DNA of 64,000 nucleotides from Streptomyces lydicus (GCF_000717345.1 NZ_JNZA01000009.1:132183-196182), one strand, 5' to 3'; counted from the first letter of the stretch, positions 44,703 to 52,855 are shown. Notes: generated by a model from the sequence alone, not told the origin. Program-made: numbers and translations.

Positions 44703-44792
44703 GTGAGGCCCCGCGGCGAGCCGCCGCGGGCCCCACACGACCCGTACCGCCCGCAAGACCCGTACGGGCCACCGGACCCGTACGGACCGTAA
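44703..44792 (+). CDS. Possible 29-residue leader ORF upstream of the HtrA-like gene
   Basis: This frame runs GTG 44703 to TAA 44792 and encodes a peptide ending HDPYRPQDPYGPPDPYGP, three DPYGP-like repeats. The region 44336-44819 holds no other supportable gene. The repeat resembles the Pro/Tyr-rich N-terminal tails of Streptomyces membrane proteins, so it may be a detached N-terminal piece of the protease gene, a leader peptide or chance. The spacer to the HtrA GTG is 27 bases. Confidence 0.25.
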   Translation: MRPRGEPPRAPHDPYRPQDPYGPPDPYGP

Positions 44793-44819
44793 GGCCCGCG
44801 TGAAGCTGAGGAGAGAGCT

Positions 44820-46334
44820 GTGAGCACCGAGAACGAGGGAGCCGCCGTCCCGTCGGAGGCCGAGCCGCCGACCGGGCCGAAGCCGGACAGCGCCCCCGCG
44901 TCCGCCTCCGGCGCCCAGGCTCCCCACACCCCGCCCGCCCCCGGCATGCCGCCGGCGGCGCCCCCGCCCCCGGACTTCGCCCCGTCGGCCGCCGCGCCCC
45001 ACGGCGAGCAGGCCGGCGCCATGCCACCGGCCGCCGGGTACCCGCAGCAGCCCGGACACGACGGCACGGGCCCCGTGCCCGGCACCGAGCAGACCGCCCG
45101 GATCCCCGCGTACGCCGCGGCCGGCCACGGTTCCACCCCCGGCGGCTGGGGCCAGCCCCCGTACGGCGGTGGCGGCAATCCCTGGGCGGCGCCGAACCCG
45201 TCCGCCCCCAAGCGGCGCAACGGCGGGCTGATCGCCGCGGTCCTGGTGGCCGCGCTGGTCGCCGGCGGGGTCGGCGGCGGCATCGGCTTCTGGGCCGCGG
45301 GCCGCGACGACAGCGCCTCGACGACGGTCTCCGCGACCGGCGACGCCGGTGCGCTCAACCGCAAGCCCACCTCGGTCTCCGGGATAGCGCAGAAGGCGCT
45401 GCCCAGCGTCGTCACCATCGAGGCGCAGGGCGCCACCGGTGAGGGCGGCACGGGCACCGGCTTCATCTACGACAAGCAAGGCCACATCCTCACCAACAAC
45501 CACGTCGTCGCCAGCGCGGCCGACGGGGGCAAGCTCACCGCGACGTTCTCCAACGGCAAGAAGTACGACGCCGAGGTCGTCGGCCACGCCCAGGGCTACG
45601 ACGTCGCCGTGATCAAGCTCAAGAACGCCTCCGGCGCCACCCTCAACCCCCTCCCGCTCGGGAAGTCCTCCAACGTCCAGGTCGGCGACGCCACGATCGC
45701 GATCGGCGCGCCCTTCGGCCTCTCCGGCACGGTCACCACCGGCATCATCAGCGCCAAGGACCGCCCGGTGGCCTCCAGCGACGGCGGCGGCAGCAGCGCC
45801 TCGTACATGAGCGCCCTGCAGACGGACGCGTCGATAAACCCCGGTAACTCCGGCGGCCCGCTGATGGACGCCGGCGGCAACGTCATCGGCATCAACTCCG
45901 CCATCCAGTCGGCCGGCAACGGCGGCGGCATGGGCGGCGAGTCCGGCCAGTCCGGCAGCATCGGCCTGGGCTTCGCCATCCCCATCGACCAGGCCAAGCG
46001 GGTGGCCCAGGACCTGATCAAGACCGGTAAGCCGGTCTACCCGCAGATCGGCGTCCAGGTCGGCATGCGGGAGTCCGGCGACGGCGCCACCATCGCCCAG
46101 ACCGGCAACAACGGTTCCGAAGCGGTCACCCCGAACGGCCCGGCCGACAAGGCGGGCCTCAAGCCCGGCGACACCATCACCAAGCTCGACGACACCGTCA
46201 TCGACAGCGGCCCCACCCTGATCAGCGAGATCTGGCAGCACAAGCCCGGCGACGAGGTCACCCTGACCTACAAGCGCGGCGGCAAGGAGCACACCGCCAA
46301 AGTCACCCTGGGCCAGCGCACGGGCGACAAGTGA
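44820..46334 (+). CDS. HtrA/DegP-like membrane-anchored serine protease with PDZ domain
   Basis: The protein has 504 residues. The N-terminal 135 residues are Pro/Ala/Gly-rich and cytoplasmic; one span (GLIAAVLVAALVAGGVGGGI) anchors the protein. The trypsin-like domain lies outside with the triad His228 (TNNHVVASA), Asp261 (GYDVAVIKL) and Ser344 (NPGNSGGPL). A PDZ domain follows (about 405-495, GPADKAGLKPGDTITKLDD). It degrades or refolds damaged exported proteins. GTG 44820 has a GAGGAG site. Confidence 0.95.
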   Translation: MSTENEGAAVPSEAEPPTGPKPDSAPASASGAQAPHTPPAPGMPPAAPPPPDFAPSAAAPHGEQAGAMPPAAGYPQQPGHDGTGPVPGTEQTARIPAYAAAGHGSTPGGWGQPPYGGGGNPWAAPNPSAPKRRNGGLIAAVLVAALVAGGVGGGIGFWAAGRDDSASTTVSATGDAGALNRKPTSVSGIAQKALPSVVTIEAQGATGEGGTGTGFIYDKQGHILTNNHVVASAADGGKLTATFSNGKKYDAEVVGHAQGYDVAVIKLKNASGATLNPLPLGKSSNVQVGDATIAIGAPFGLSGTVTTGIISAKDRPVASSDGGGSSASYMSALQTDASINPGNSGGPLMDAGGNVIGINSAIQSAGNGGGMGGESGQSGSIGLGFAIPIDQAKRVAQDLIKTGKPVYPQIGVQVGMRESGDGATIAQTGNNGSEAVTPNGPADKAGLKPGDTITKLDDTVIDSGPTLISEIWQHKPGDEVTLTYKRGGKEHTAKVTLGQRTGDK

Positions 46335-46339
46335 CGCGC

Positions 46340-46345
46340 TAGTCT
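46340..46345 (+). promoter_or_regulatory. -10 box (TAGTCT) of the tRNA gene
   Basis: TAGTCT fits the Streptomyces housekeeping -10 (TAnnnT) and lies 40 bases before the mature tRNA start. It follows the HtrA stop immediately. No good -35 is visible. Confidence 0.45.
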
Positions 46346-46384
46346 GATCCCGCGACACCCGCGCCCGCCGCGCCGGTGCCGCGG

Positions 46385-46471
46385 GGAGGCTTGCCCGAGC
46401 GGCCTAAGGGAACAGTCTTGAAAACTGTCGTGGCGGCAACGTCACCGTGGGTTCAAATCCCACAGCCTCCG
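46385..46471 (+). tRNA. tRNA-Ser (anticodon TGA)
   Basis: An 87-base cloverleaf. The acceptor arms GGAGGCT/AGCCTCC pair perfectly with discriminator G at 46471. The D-arm region is GCCCGAGCGGCCTAAGGG, the anticodon stem ACAGT/ACTGT has loop CTTGAAA (anticodon TGA), a long variable arm (CGTGGCGGCAACGTCACC) typical of tRNA-Ser follows, and the T-loop is GTGGGTTCAAATCCCAC. CCA is not encoded. Confidence 0.98.
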
Positions 46472-46490
46472 CAGGTAGAGCGATGAAATC

Positions 46491-46517
46491 GGCCCCTGAC
46501 CAAGTTGGTCAGGGGCC
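46491..46517 (+). terminator. tRNA terminator hairpin
   Basis: Arms of 13 bases (GGCCCCTGACCAA and its complement) around a single G lie 20 bases after the tRNA. In practice the top pairs open to give a loop of about five bases. Confidence 0.8.
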
Positions 46518-46880
46518 GTACGCATGTCCGCGCGTCGTGATCGTCCGGTGTTCCCCGGGGTTTCCCGATAGATCGGGCACGGCAGGGGGAAGCAGCGCGT
46601 AGGCAGCGCCCATGCTCGGGACCTCAGATGCGCTGCGTGCCACCTCCGAGCATCCTGGAGTGGAGAAGCCGCCTGGAGCGCGTTTGAGCCGCAGACGGGG
46701 GCTGGGGGCTGTTTGTCCCTCCAGAGCGATCGGCCGCAATGATTCGGCCGGGTCCGGAGCATCTGGACGTAGGCCGGCCGATCGGTGCCGTGCCGACTTT
46801 GACGCCTTCCGAGTCGGCGGATCGGACGATGGCGTGAGATGCAGGTGGCCGCCCGAGCAATCATGCGAGGAGTGAGGGAA
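46518..46880. other. Gene-free stretch after the tRNA
   Basis: No supported gene lies between the tRNA terminator and the crystallin-domain gene. Short frames lack codon bias and ribosome sites. No copy of the tRNA 3' end was found by eye to the right, so integration-site status is open. GAGGAGTGAGGG at 46867-46878 is the ribosome site of the next gene. Confidence 0.6.
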
Positions 46881-47537
46881 ATGACGCGTACAACGCGCGA
46901 GACCGGAGCCCCGGGCAGGGACGTCGAACCTGTGGCACTCCCGAGCGAACTCTTCCAAGAGCTGAGCAAAGCGCGGGCACCGGGCCGGCGCAGACGCCCC
47001 CTCGTGCCCCAGGTCCCGCTTGTCCTTGATGGGGAAGTCGTCGAGGACCTTGAGCGCATGAACGCGGAGACCACGGCCCCGTTGTTCATGACCCGTCTGG
47101 TTCACGACTCGTCCGTGGCCCTCGGCGCCTTCACCGACCGCGAGGCGATGCTCTCGGAAGCGCGCCGACTGCCGGCCGACAGTCAGTCGGCGACGCGGCC
47201 CAGGAGCGAGCACGCCTGCGCGTCCAACCCGGATTCCCTGGAGGACATCGTGCGCTTTTGGGAGGACGCCGGCGAGCAGGGCGACATCAGGAGCGTGGGA
47301 CCTCGCTTGGGGTACAAGGACTTGAGCGGTCTGCACCGTGGATTTCTCAGCACGCAGAACTGGAACAACATCATCTCCTCGCTCAGCTGGTGTCGGTTCG
47401 ATGTCTCACTCTTCGAGCTGACCGACTTCAACGCGAGCGAGGGAGAATTCTTCGCTCCAAAAGGCTGCAATACCCCCGACCTGACCCCGTTCGGCTGGAA
47501 CGACAGGGCATCCTCGATAGCCAACTGGGGAACGTGA
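46881..47537 (+). CDS. Cytoplasmic protein with a calcium-motif beta/gamma-crystallin domain
   Basis: The protein has 218 residues. Residues 1-115 are unrecognised, basic and probably disordered. Residues about 118-217 form two Greek-key halves, each ending in the (N/D)(N/D)xx(S/T)S calcium clamp: NNIISS at 162-167 and NDRASS at 207-212. The aromatic tails SLSW and IANW are typical of the fold. There is no signal peptide, unlike most microbial crystallins. ATG 46881 has a GAGGAG/GAGGG region. It is the first gene after the tRNA-Ser and stands alone. Confidence 0.78.
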   Translation: MTRTTRETGAPGRDVEPVALPSELFQELSKARAPGRRRRPLVPQVPLVLDGEVVEDLERMNAETTAPLFMTRLVHDSSVALGAFTDREAMLSEARRLPADSQSATRPRSEHACASNPDSLEDIVRFWEDAGEQGDIRSVGPRLGYKDLSGLHRGFLSTQNWNNIISSLSWCRFDVSLFELTDFNASEGEFFAPKGCNTPDLTPFGWNDRASSIANWGT

Positions 47538-47700
47538 TCGTGCTGCCGTCCAGCACCTTGGCGTAGAACCGCTCAACCTGGGTGCCGCACGGTGCCAACC
47601 TGGCTGGCCGTGCCCGGGGTTCGGGGGTGAGCGGGTTTCTGCTCCGGGGTGGAGGTGTGGCTTGAGCCTCCTGTTGGGGGAGGGCTTACGGTCCTGGGGC

Positions 47701-48591
47701 ATGAAGATTGTTGTGCATGACACGGCGTCCGCCATGATCGATCTCCTGCAGCGTCCGTTGGAGGAACGGCCCGATGCCCTGCGGGAGATGCTCAGTCCGC
47801 TGCAGGGCGTGATGGCGGCGGTGATGGGTGAAGTGGATCTGGTGCAGATGCACCGGATGGGGAGTGGTTTCCCGCTCGACCGGGAGGACCCGCGGTACCT
47901 GGCCGCGGTGCGTCGGATGCGGGACGCGGGCGTGTGGGAACGGGTCGAGGAGTGTCTCGCCGGCGCGTGGGAGCGGATCAGCGGGGCGGTGCCCGGGATC
48001 AAGCATGCCGAGACCGTGCACGTCGTGGTGGTGCTCGGTGACCCCGATGATGAGCACCTGACGGGCCGCAGTGCCGGCTATCTCGGGCTGGGCGGCATTC
48101 CGGGCGCGATCCAGCTGGTCATATGGCCCACCGAAACGAGTCTGCAGAAGATCGGCTACGGCGCGGCGCACGAGCTTCACCACAATGTGCGCTACGCGAA
48201 TGTGACCTGGGACCCGAGGGCCGTCACGGTGGGGGAACAGGTCGTCGCCGAGGGGCTGGCCGAGGTGTTCGTGCGGGAGCTGGCCGGTGAGCAGGCCATG
48301 GGGCCGTGGTCGACCGCGCTGAGCGGCGCCGTCCTGGAGAGCGCCTACGAGAGGATCACCGCCGATATCGATGTGGCGGGGATGCAGAACCTGACCGCGT
48401 ATGTGCTGGGCGATGCCACCGCGGAGCGTATGGGGCAGCGGCCCGTGGGGCTGCCGGACTTCGCCGGTTACGCGGCCGGAGTGCGGATCGTGGACGCGCA
48501 TCGCGCGGTGTCCGGGCTGACCGCCGCGCAGAGCACTGCCTTGCCGGCGCGCGAAATCCTGGGCAATGCGGGTGTGCCGACGGGCGCGTGA
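47701..48591 (+). CDS. DUF2268-type putative zinc protease
   Basis: The protein has 296 residues. It begins MKIVVHDTASAMIDLLQRP, typical of the DUF2268 family, and contains a zincin motif HELHH at 157-161 (GYGAAHELHHNVRY) followed by GEQVVAEGLAEVF, whose Glu may be the third ligand. ATG 47701 is preferred to a TTG at 47662, although the ribosome site (GGGG) is close. Cytoplasmic by sequence. Family members are largely uncharacterised; a secreted or phage-linked role is not indicated here. Confidence 0.83.
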   Translation: MKIVVHDTASAMIDLLQRPLEERPDALREMLSPLQGVMAAVMGEVDLVQMHRMGSGFPLDREDPRYLAAVRRMRDAGVWERVEECLAGAWERISGAVPGIKHAETVHVVVVLGDPDDEHLTGRSAGYLGLGGIPGAIQLVIWPTETSLQKIGYGAAHELHHNVRYANVTWDPRAVTVGEQVVAEGLAEVFVRELAGEQAMGPWSTALSGAVLESAYERITADIDVAGMQNLTAYVLGDATAERMGQRPVGLPDFAGYAAGVRIVDAHRAVSGLTAAQSTALPAREILGNAGVPTGA

Positions 48592-48847
48592 TCGCCTCGC
48601 GGAGTGGCGCTGTGGCGCCCTCCGCGCCCCTTCTTCGACCGTGGTTTGTTCAATTATTTCGTGGTGCATTATTGAGCGGGGGTGGGTTTATTCGGTTGAC
48701 GCCGGGTTTTAGTGACCGGTCAACTAATTCGGGGTGCGGTCGGTGTGCGGCGGGTCTAGAATGTGCGCAGCGAATTCCAGAGATGTCATGAATTCAATCA
48801 TTTGTGAAAACGTGCGAGGGCGGGTAAAGCCTTCTAGCGTGAGTGTC

Positions 48848-49333
48848 ATGAGCACTCAACAGACAACACGCGACAAGATTTATACCGTAGTGGAAGGTGA
48901 CACGCTCGGCGCTATCGCCGCCCGCTTCCACACCACTGTGAAGCAGCTTCAGATCTGGAACAACATTCCGGACCCGAACATCATCCGGGTGGGCCAGCGG
49001 CTCATCGTCGGACGGGCGTCGGCTCCCGTGCCCGGTCCCGAGGAGCCGGACCTGGTGCCGTTCCCCGGTGCGCAGTTCTTCAAGACTCTGCCGCCCCCCG
49101 AAAGCCCCATCATCCTGCACATGGGGCTGCGGCTGGATGAAGAGGGCTGCGGCGGTCCCTATGGGTTCAGCGGTCCCGGGCCCAGGTGGAACGAGAAGCA
49201 CCGGCAGGCATACGCCTGCTTCCAGCGGCAGCTGGGCTTCACCGGAGCCGACGCGGACGGTTGGCCGGGGCGGACGTCCTGGGACCGGCTCCGTGTTCCG
49301 GCGCCCTCTCCTGAGGAATGGGGATCCGACTGA
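48848..49333 (+). CDS. LysM plus peptidoglycan-binding-like protein without signal peptide
   Basis: The protein has 161 residues. A LysM domain spans about 12-54 (YTVVEGDTLGAIAARFHTTV...NIIRVGQRLIVG). The C-terminal part (about 100-155, with RWNEKHRQAYACFQRQLGF and DADGWPGRTSWDRL) resembles the peptidoglycan-binding repeat found in actinophage and Streptomyces cell-wall proteins. No signal peptide is present, so export would need holin-like or lysis-dependent release. The start has no ribosome site; TAGCGT nine bases upstream suggests a leaderless transcript. The preceding 256 bases are AT-rich and gene-free. Confidence 0.85.
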   Translation: MSTQQTTRDKIYTVVEGDTLGAIAARFHTTVKQLQIWNNIPDPNIIRVGQRLIVGRASAPVPGPEEPDLVPFPGAQFFKTLPPPESPIILHMGLRLDEEGCGGPYGFSGPGPRWNEKHRQAYACFQRQLGFTGADADGWPGRTSWDRLRVPAPSPEEWGSD

Positions 49334-49431
49334 CCGCATGGAAATCTGCGAGTTCCCCGCCACGCACTGCCAGCGCGTGGCGGGGCTGTCATGCGAGTCA
49401 TGCGAGGAATATGCGAGGTCATGCGCGGCAA

Positions 49432-49455
49432 GGGGTGGGGTGGGGTGGGGGATGG
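49432..49455 (+). other. G-quadruplex-type G-tract cluster
   Basis: Four to five runs of three to five G separated by single T or AT lie on the plus strand, between the LysM and acetyltransferase genes. The preceding 45 bases hold four ATGCGAG-type direct repeats (49391-49428). Confidence 0.6.
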
Positions 49456-49556
49456 GATCCGGGGAGGTCGTCGTGGGGGTTTGCTGGGCGGGGGTATTGT
49501 CGGGGGAGAGTGATGTGGTGAGGTAGCGAAAAGGAAAACGTAAGGGAGCGGGAGGA

Positions 49557-50102
49557 ATGGGGAAAGGGATAAGGCGGGGGGATGTTTATGGGCGGGGTAG
49601 CGCGGCGGGGGTGGTGATACGGCGGGCCGAGGGGCGGGATGCCGCTCGGTTGACCCGCCTGGTGCGTGGCTCGGGGGCGTACGAGGGGCGGTATGCGGCG
49701 ATGGTTTCCGGATACCGTGTGGGGCCGGACTATATCGAGGCGCACAGGGTTTTTGTTGCGGTGGAGGAGGATTCTCCGAATGCTGGGAGTGGTGGCACTG
49801 AATCCCGTGCGGGGCGGGTGCTCGGGTTTTATTCTTTGATTGCTGAGCCGGCCGAGCTGGATCTGATGTTTGTCGCGGACGAGGCGCAGGGTTACGGCAT
49901 CGGGCGCCGGCTGGTCGAGCACATGCGGGGCGAGGCGCGGCGTATCGGGGTGGAAAGCGTGCGGGTGGTCTCGCATCCGCCGGCCGAGGGCTTCTATCGC
50001 AGCATGGGCGCCCGGCCCAGCGGAACGGTGCGGGCGAATCCCCCGGCCGTGATGTGGGACCGGCCGGAGTTCACCTTCCCGGTGGGAGAGCGGGCGGAGT
50101 AA
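49557..50102 (+). CDS. GNAT family N-acetyltransferase
   Basis: The protein has 181 residues. After a basic N-terminus the acetyltransferase fold starts at VVIRRAEGRDAARLTRLV. The acetyl-CoA P-loop is QGYGIGRRLVEHM (R/QxxGxG/A), preceded by AELDLMFVADEA and followed by VRVVSHPPAEGFYRSMGARPSG. The acceptor is unknown. ATG 49557 has a GGGAGGA site. Codon use is slightly less GC-extreme than in the core genes. Confidence 0.9.
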   Translation: MGKGIRRGDVYGRGSAAGVVIRRAEGRDAARLTRLVRGSGAYEGRYAAMVSGYRVGPDYIEAHRVFVAVEEDSPNAGSGGTESRAGRVLGFYSLIAEPAELDLMFVADEAQGYGIGRRLVEHMRGEARRIGVESVRVVSHPPAEGFYRSMGARPSGTVRANPPAVMWDRPEFTFPVGERAE

Positions 50103-50142
50103 CTCGCTGGCAGGGCGGGGCGAGGGCGGTGAGTGTGGCGGT

Positions 50143-50904
50143 ATGACGCGATCTTTTGAGGAACTGGTGGCCGAGGCCGATGCCGTATCGGTCGAGGGGT
50201 GGGACTTCTCGTGGCTGGAGGGGCGGGCCACCGAGCAGCGGCCCTCGTGGGGCTATCAGCGGGCGATGAGTGAACGGCTGGCGCGAGTGTCGGCGGCGCT
50301 GGACATCCAGACGGGCGGCGGTGAGGTGCTCGCCGGTGCGGCGAAGCTGCCGCCGCTGATGGTCGCCACGGAGTCCTGGCCGCCGAACGTCGCCAAGGCC
50401 ACGGCGCTGCTGCACCCGCGCGGTGCGGTCGTGGTGGCCGATGCGGACGAGCCGCCGCTGCCGTTCGGTGCGGCGGCCTTCGACCTGGTGACGAGCCGCC
50501 ACCCGGTGACGGTGTGGTGGGAGGAGATCGCCAGGGTGCTGCGGCCGGGCGGCACGTATATGTCCCAACAGGTGGGCCCGGCGAGTGTGTTCGAGCTGGT
50601 GGAGTACTTTCTGGGGCCGCAGCCGGAGCACGTGCGGCGGGCCCGTCACCCGGAGGATGCGCGGCGGGCCGCGGAGGCGGCCGGGCTGAAGGTCGTGGAC
50701 CTGCGCTTCGAGTCGTTGCGGACCGAGTTCTTCGACATCGGGGCGGTTGTCTACTTCCTGCGGAAGGTGGTGTGGATGGTGCCCGGTTTCACCGTTGAGC
50801 AATACCGGGACCGGTTGCGGGAGTTGGACGCGTTGATCCGCGAGCAGGGGTCTTTCGTGGCGCATACGACGCGGTTCCTGATCGAGGCCCGTAAGGGTGC
50901 GTGA
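50143..50904 (+). CDS. SAM-dependent methyltransferase (class I, UbiE-like)
   Basis: The protein has 253 residues. The Rossmann fold is recognised from GGGEVLAGAAKLPP (motif I region, degenerate), VVVADADEPPLPFGAAAFDLVTSRHPVTVWWEEIARVLRPGGTYMSQ (motifs II-III). The C-terminal half (about 150-253) probably forms the substrate cap. It begins 40 bases after the acetyltransferase gene and may share its transcript. The substrate is unknown. Confidence 0.88.
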   Translation: MTRSFEELVAEADAVSVEGWDFSWLEGRATEQRPSWGYQRAMSERLARVSAALDIQTGGGEVLAGAAKLPPLMVATESWPPNVAKATALLHPRGAVVVADADEPPLPFGAAAFDLVTSRHPVTVWWEEIARVLRPGGTYMSQQVGPASVFELVEYFLGPQPEHVRRARHPEDARRAAEAAGLKVVDLRFESLRTEFFDIGAVVYFLRKVVWMVPGFTVEQYRDRLRELDALIREQGSFVAHTTRFLIEARKGA

Positions 50905-50992
50905 GGGAGAGAGGGACGCGCGAGGGGGAGGAGGGGCTGTTGGGGGTGGTCGTCCGCGGTCCGTAAGGGGCGGTGACGGGTGGGGGAGTCGG

Positions 50993-51997
50993 TCAGCGGT
51001 GGGCTGCTGAGGCGATCGTGGCGCGGGCCTCCTGTTCCGAGAGGCCGGTGTGGCAAGCGGCCTCCGTGAGGCGCTCGGTGAGTTCCCGGCCGAGCCCGGA
51101 TTCGTACGCGCGGCAGGCGGCCCAGAAGAGGCGGGCGTTGCGCTGGCCGTCCGGCGAGGTGCGGACGAAGCGTACGAGGGCGGCGGCGGACTGGGGCGGG
51201 GCGCCGGGCACCGGATCGCGGTGGGCGGACGGGGGCGGGGCCGTGAGCAGGGTGAGCAGGGCGGTCGGCGCCGGGGCGGGGTGGGAGGCGCAGCCCGGGG
51301 CCAGGACGTACCGGCCGTGGGTGGTGAGGGAGCCGGGGCCGACCAGATAGCCACCTGCCCCGCGGACGTCGATGCCGGGTGCGAGCCGGCCGGCCGAATT
51401 GGGGACGGGCGGGTCCGGGGGGCCGGTGAGCCAGAGGTGGCAGCCACCGCTCGGGGTGCGGACGATGACCGTCGGCGGGATCGGGAAGCCGTGATCCTCG
51501 GCGAGGAAGCGCAGGGCGATGAGGCCGTCGGCGCCGTTCTTGGTGTCGAGGTCGAGGCCGATGAGGTGGTGCGGGGGCCGTCCGCAGGCGATGCCGTAGC
51601 CGGTCGCCCAGGGGGCGGTGGCGAACAGCCGGCGGACCGTGAGCGGGTCGGTGCTCGCGTCGTGCACGCCGTGTCCGGGGCGCCCGCAGCCGCCGCGGCA
51701 GGGCGGGACCTCGGGGTGGCCGCGGTGCGGGGAACGGATGGCGGGGAGTTTGCCGCGGGTCAGCGGGATGACCGGGTAGCCGTGCTCGGCGGCGCGCAGG
51801 GCGTGGGCGAGCGCCGCGGCGTGCGCGTCGGCGTGCGTGGTGCCGTGCGCGGGGGCGGGGGGCTCGCCAGGACGGGCGGCGGGTGGTTCGGCGGCGTCGG
51901 CGGGCGGATCGGGACGGCAGGTGGCGGGTGGTTCCGGGGCGGCTGCGGGCGGCCCGGCCGGGCGGGCTGCGGGTGGTTCGGCATGGCGTCGGTGCAT
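50993..51997 (-). CDS. Bifunctional DNA primase/polymerase (AEP superfamily) protein
   Basis: The protein has about 334 residues. A Pro/Ala-rich leader (1-60) precedes a Prim-Pol domain: AAEHGYPVIPLTRGKLPA, a Cys/His cluster PPCRGGCGRPGHGVHDAS, catalytic-type LIGLDLDTKNG (DxD), SGGCHLWLTG (sxH motif) and APGIDVRGAGGYLVGPGS. ATG 51997 has GGAG eight bases away; ATG 52003 is two codons upstream. Usually a plasmid or integrative-element replication function, but chromosomal copies are common in Streptomyces. No element genes flank it. Confidence 0.88.
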   Translation of the reverse strand: MHRRHAEPPAARPAGPPAAAPEPPATCRPDPPADAAEPPAARPGEPPAPAHGTTHADAHAAALAHALRAAEHGYPVIPLTRGKLPAIRSPHRGHPEVPPCRGGCGRPGHGVHDASTDPLTVRRLFATAPWATGYGIACGRPPHHLIGLDLDTKNGADGLIALRFLAEDHGFPIPPTVIVRTPSGGCHLWLTGPPDPPVPNSAGRLAPGIDVRGAGGYLVGPGSLTTHGRYVLAPGCASHPAPAPTALLTLLTAPPPSAHRDPVPGAPPQSAAALVRFVRTSPDGQRNARLFWAACRAYESGLGRELTERLTEAACHTGLSEQEARATIASAAHR

Positions 51998-52431
51998 GGC
52001 CATGGCTCCATTTTCGTACGAATGTTCGACGAAGGGAAGGGGGGCGTGCGGAGGGTGGTCCGTGCGCCGGGTGTGCGGGGCAGTGTGGCGTGAGTCCGTA
52101 ACCCTTGTGGGCTATGGGCCCCGGCGGGCGATGACCTCGCCGGGGCGCGACGGGTGGGGAGGCGTGGGGTGAGGTGGGGTGACCGGGGTTTACCCGGGCT
52201 TCCTCATGCTTGCGGGGGAATCGCCCCTTCGCTACGGGTTCGCCGGGGATCCGGTGGGCAATCCTGAGTTCGCGACGTCGAGAAATGCACCGCGGTGGTC
52301 GGCCAACTACCCGATGCACACACGGAGTTCATGCAATCCGGATCAGGGTCGAGCGGGATCGAGCAGGCAGGTCCGGCAGGTCGGATCCAGCACCACAGAT
52401 CCAGAAGTTGTGTTCCGTAGGAGGAATAGAC
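51998..52431. other. Divergent intergenic region
   Basis: No gene is supported over these 434 bases. They contain the promoters of the primase/polymerase-like gene (minus) and the Asn/Gly-rich secreted protein (plus). The right part is AT-richer; GTAGGAGG at 52417-52424 is the ribosome site of the next gene. Confidence 0.6.
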
Positions 52432-52740
52432 ATGGCAAGCACCCGTACTGCCCGTGCCCTCGCCGTAGCCGCCGCGCTGCCCTTTGCGGTGGCGCTGCTC
52501 TCCGGTGTGGCGCAGGCCGATAACGGCGGCTTTGCGAACAATGGCTCCAGCGCTGCGTCGACGAGCCAGGGGGGCGTCCTCATCGGCGGCGACAATCACG
52601 GCAACGCGACCAATGGGCAGCAGGTCGCCAACGGCACCGGTGCCTCCAACCAGAACAACACCGCGAGCGTGAACGGCTCCGGCTTCACGGCCATCGACCA
52701 GGACAACGCCACCGTCAGCTTCGGGAACAACATCGGCTGA
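52432..52740 (+). CDS. Small Asn/Gly-rich secreted protein
   Basis: The protein has 102 residues. A signal peptide (ALAVAAALPFAVALLSGVAQA) is cleaved to leave about 73 residues rich in Asn, Gly, Ser and Ala, without Cys (DNGGFANNGSSAAS, NHGNATNGQQVANG, NQNNTASVNGSGF, IDQDNATVSFGNN). It is not a chaplin or rodlin by their motifs, but the NxA/NxT spacing resembles surface amyloid-type proteins. ATG 52432 has a perfect AGGAGG site and a strong terminator follows, indicating high expression. Confidence 0.82.
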   Translation: MASTRTARALAVAAALPFAVALLSGVAQADNGGFANNGSSAASTSQGGVLIGGDNHGNATNGQQVANGTGASNQNNTASVNGSGFTAIDQDNATVSFGNNIG

Positions 52741-52855
52741 CCCGGGGCCCGGCCCGCCGCCATGGGGAGTGGCGGCCGGCCGGTGGGGTGAGGTGACGAG
52801 GCCGGTGCCGGGGGCAGTGGGGCTGCTCCGGGGTTCACAGCGCCGGCCTTGACAG

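Noticed and set aside
46472..47600. Integrated element with attL at the tRNA-Ser gene
   Set aside because: No integrase, excisionase or replication gene and no visible second copy of the tRNA end; kept only as a possible old island.
52432..52740. Chaplin or rodlin
   Set aside because: The chaplin motif and its cysteines are absent and the rodlin pattern is not seen.
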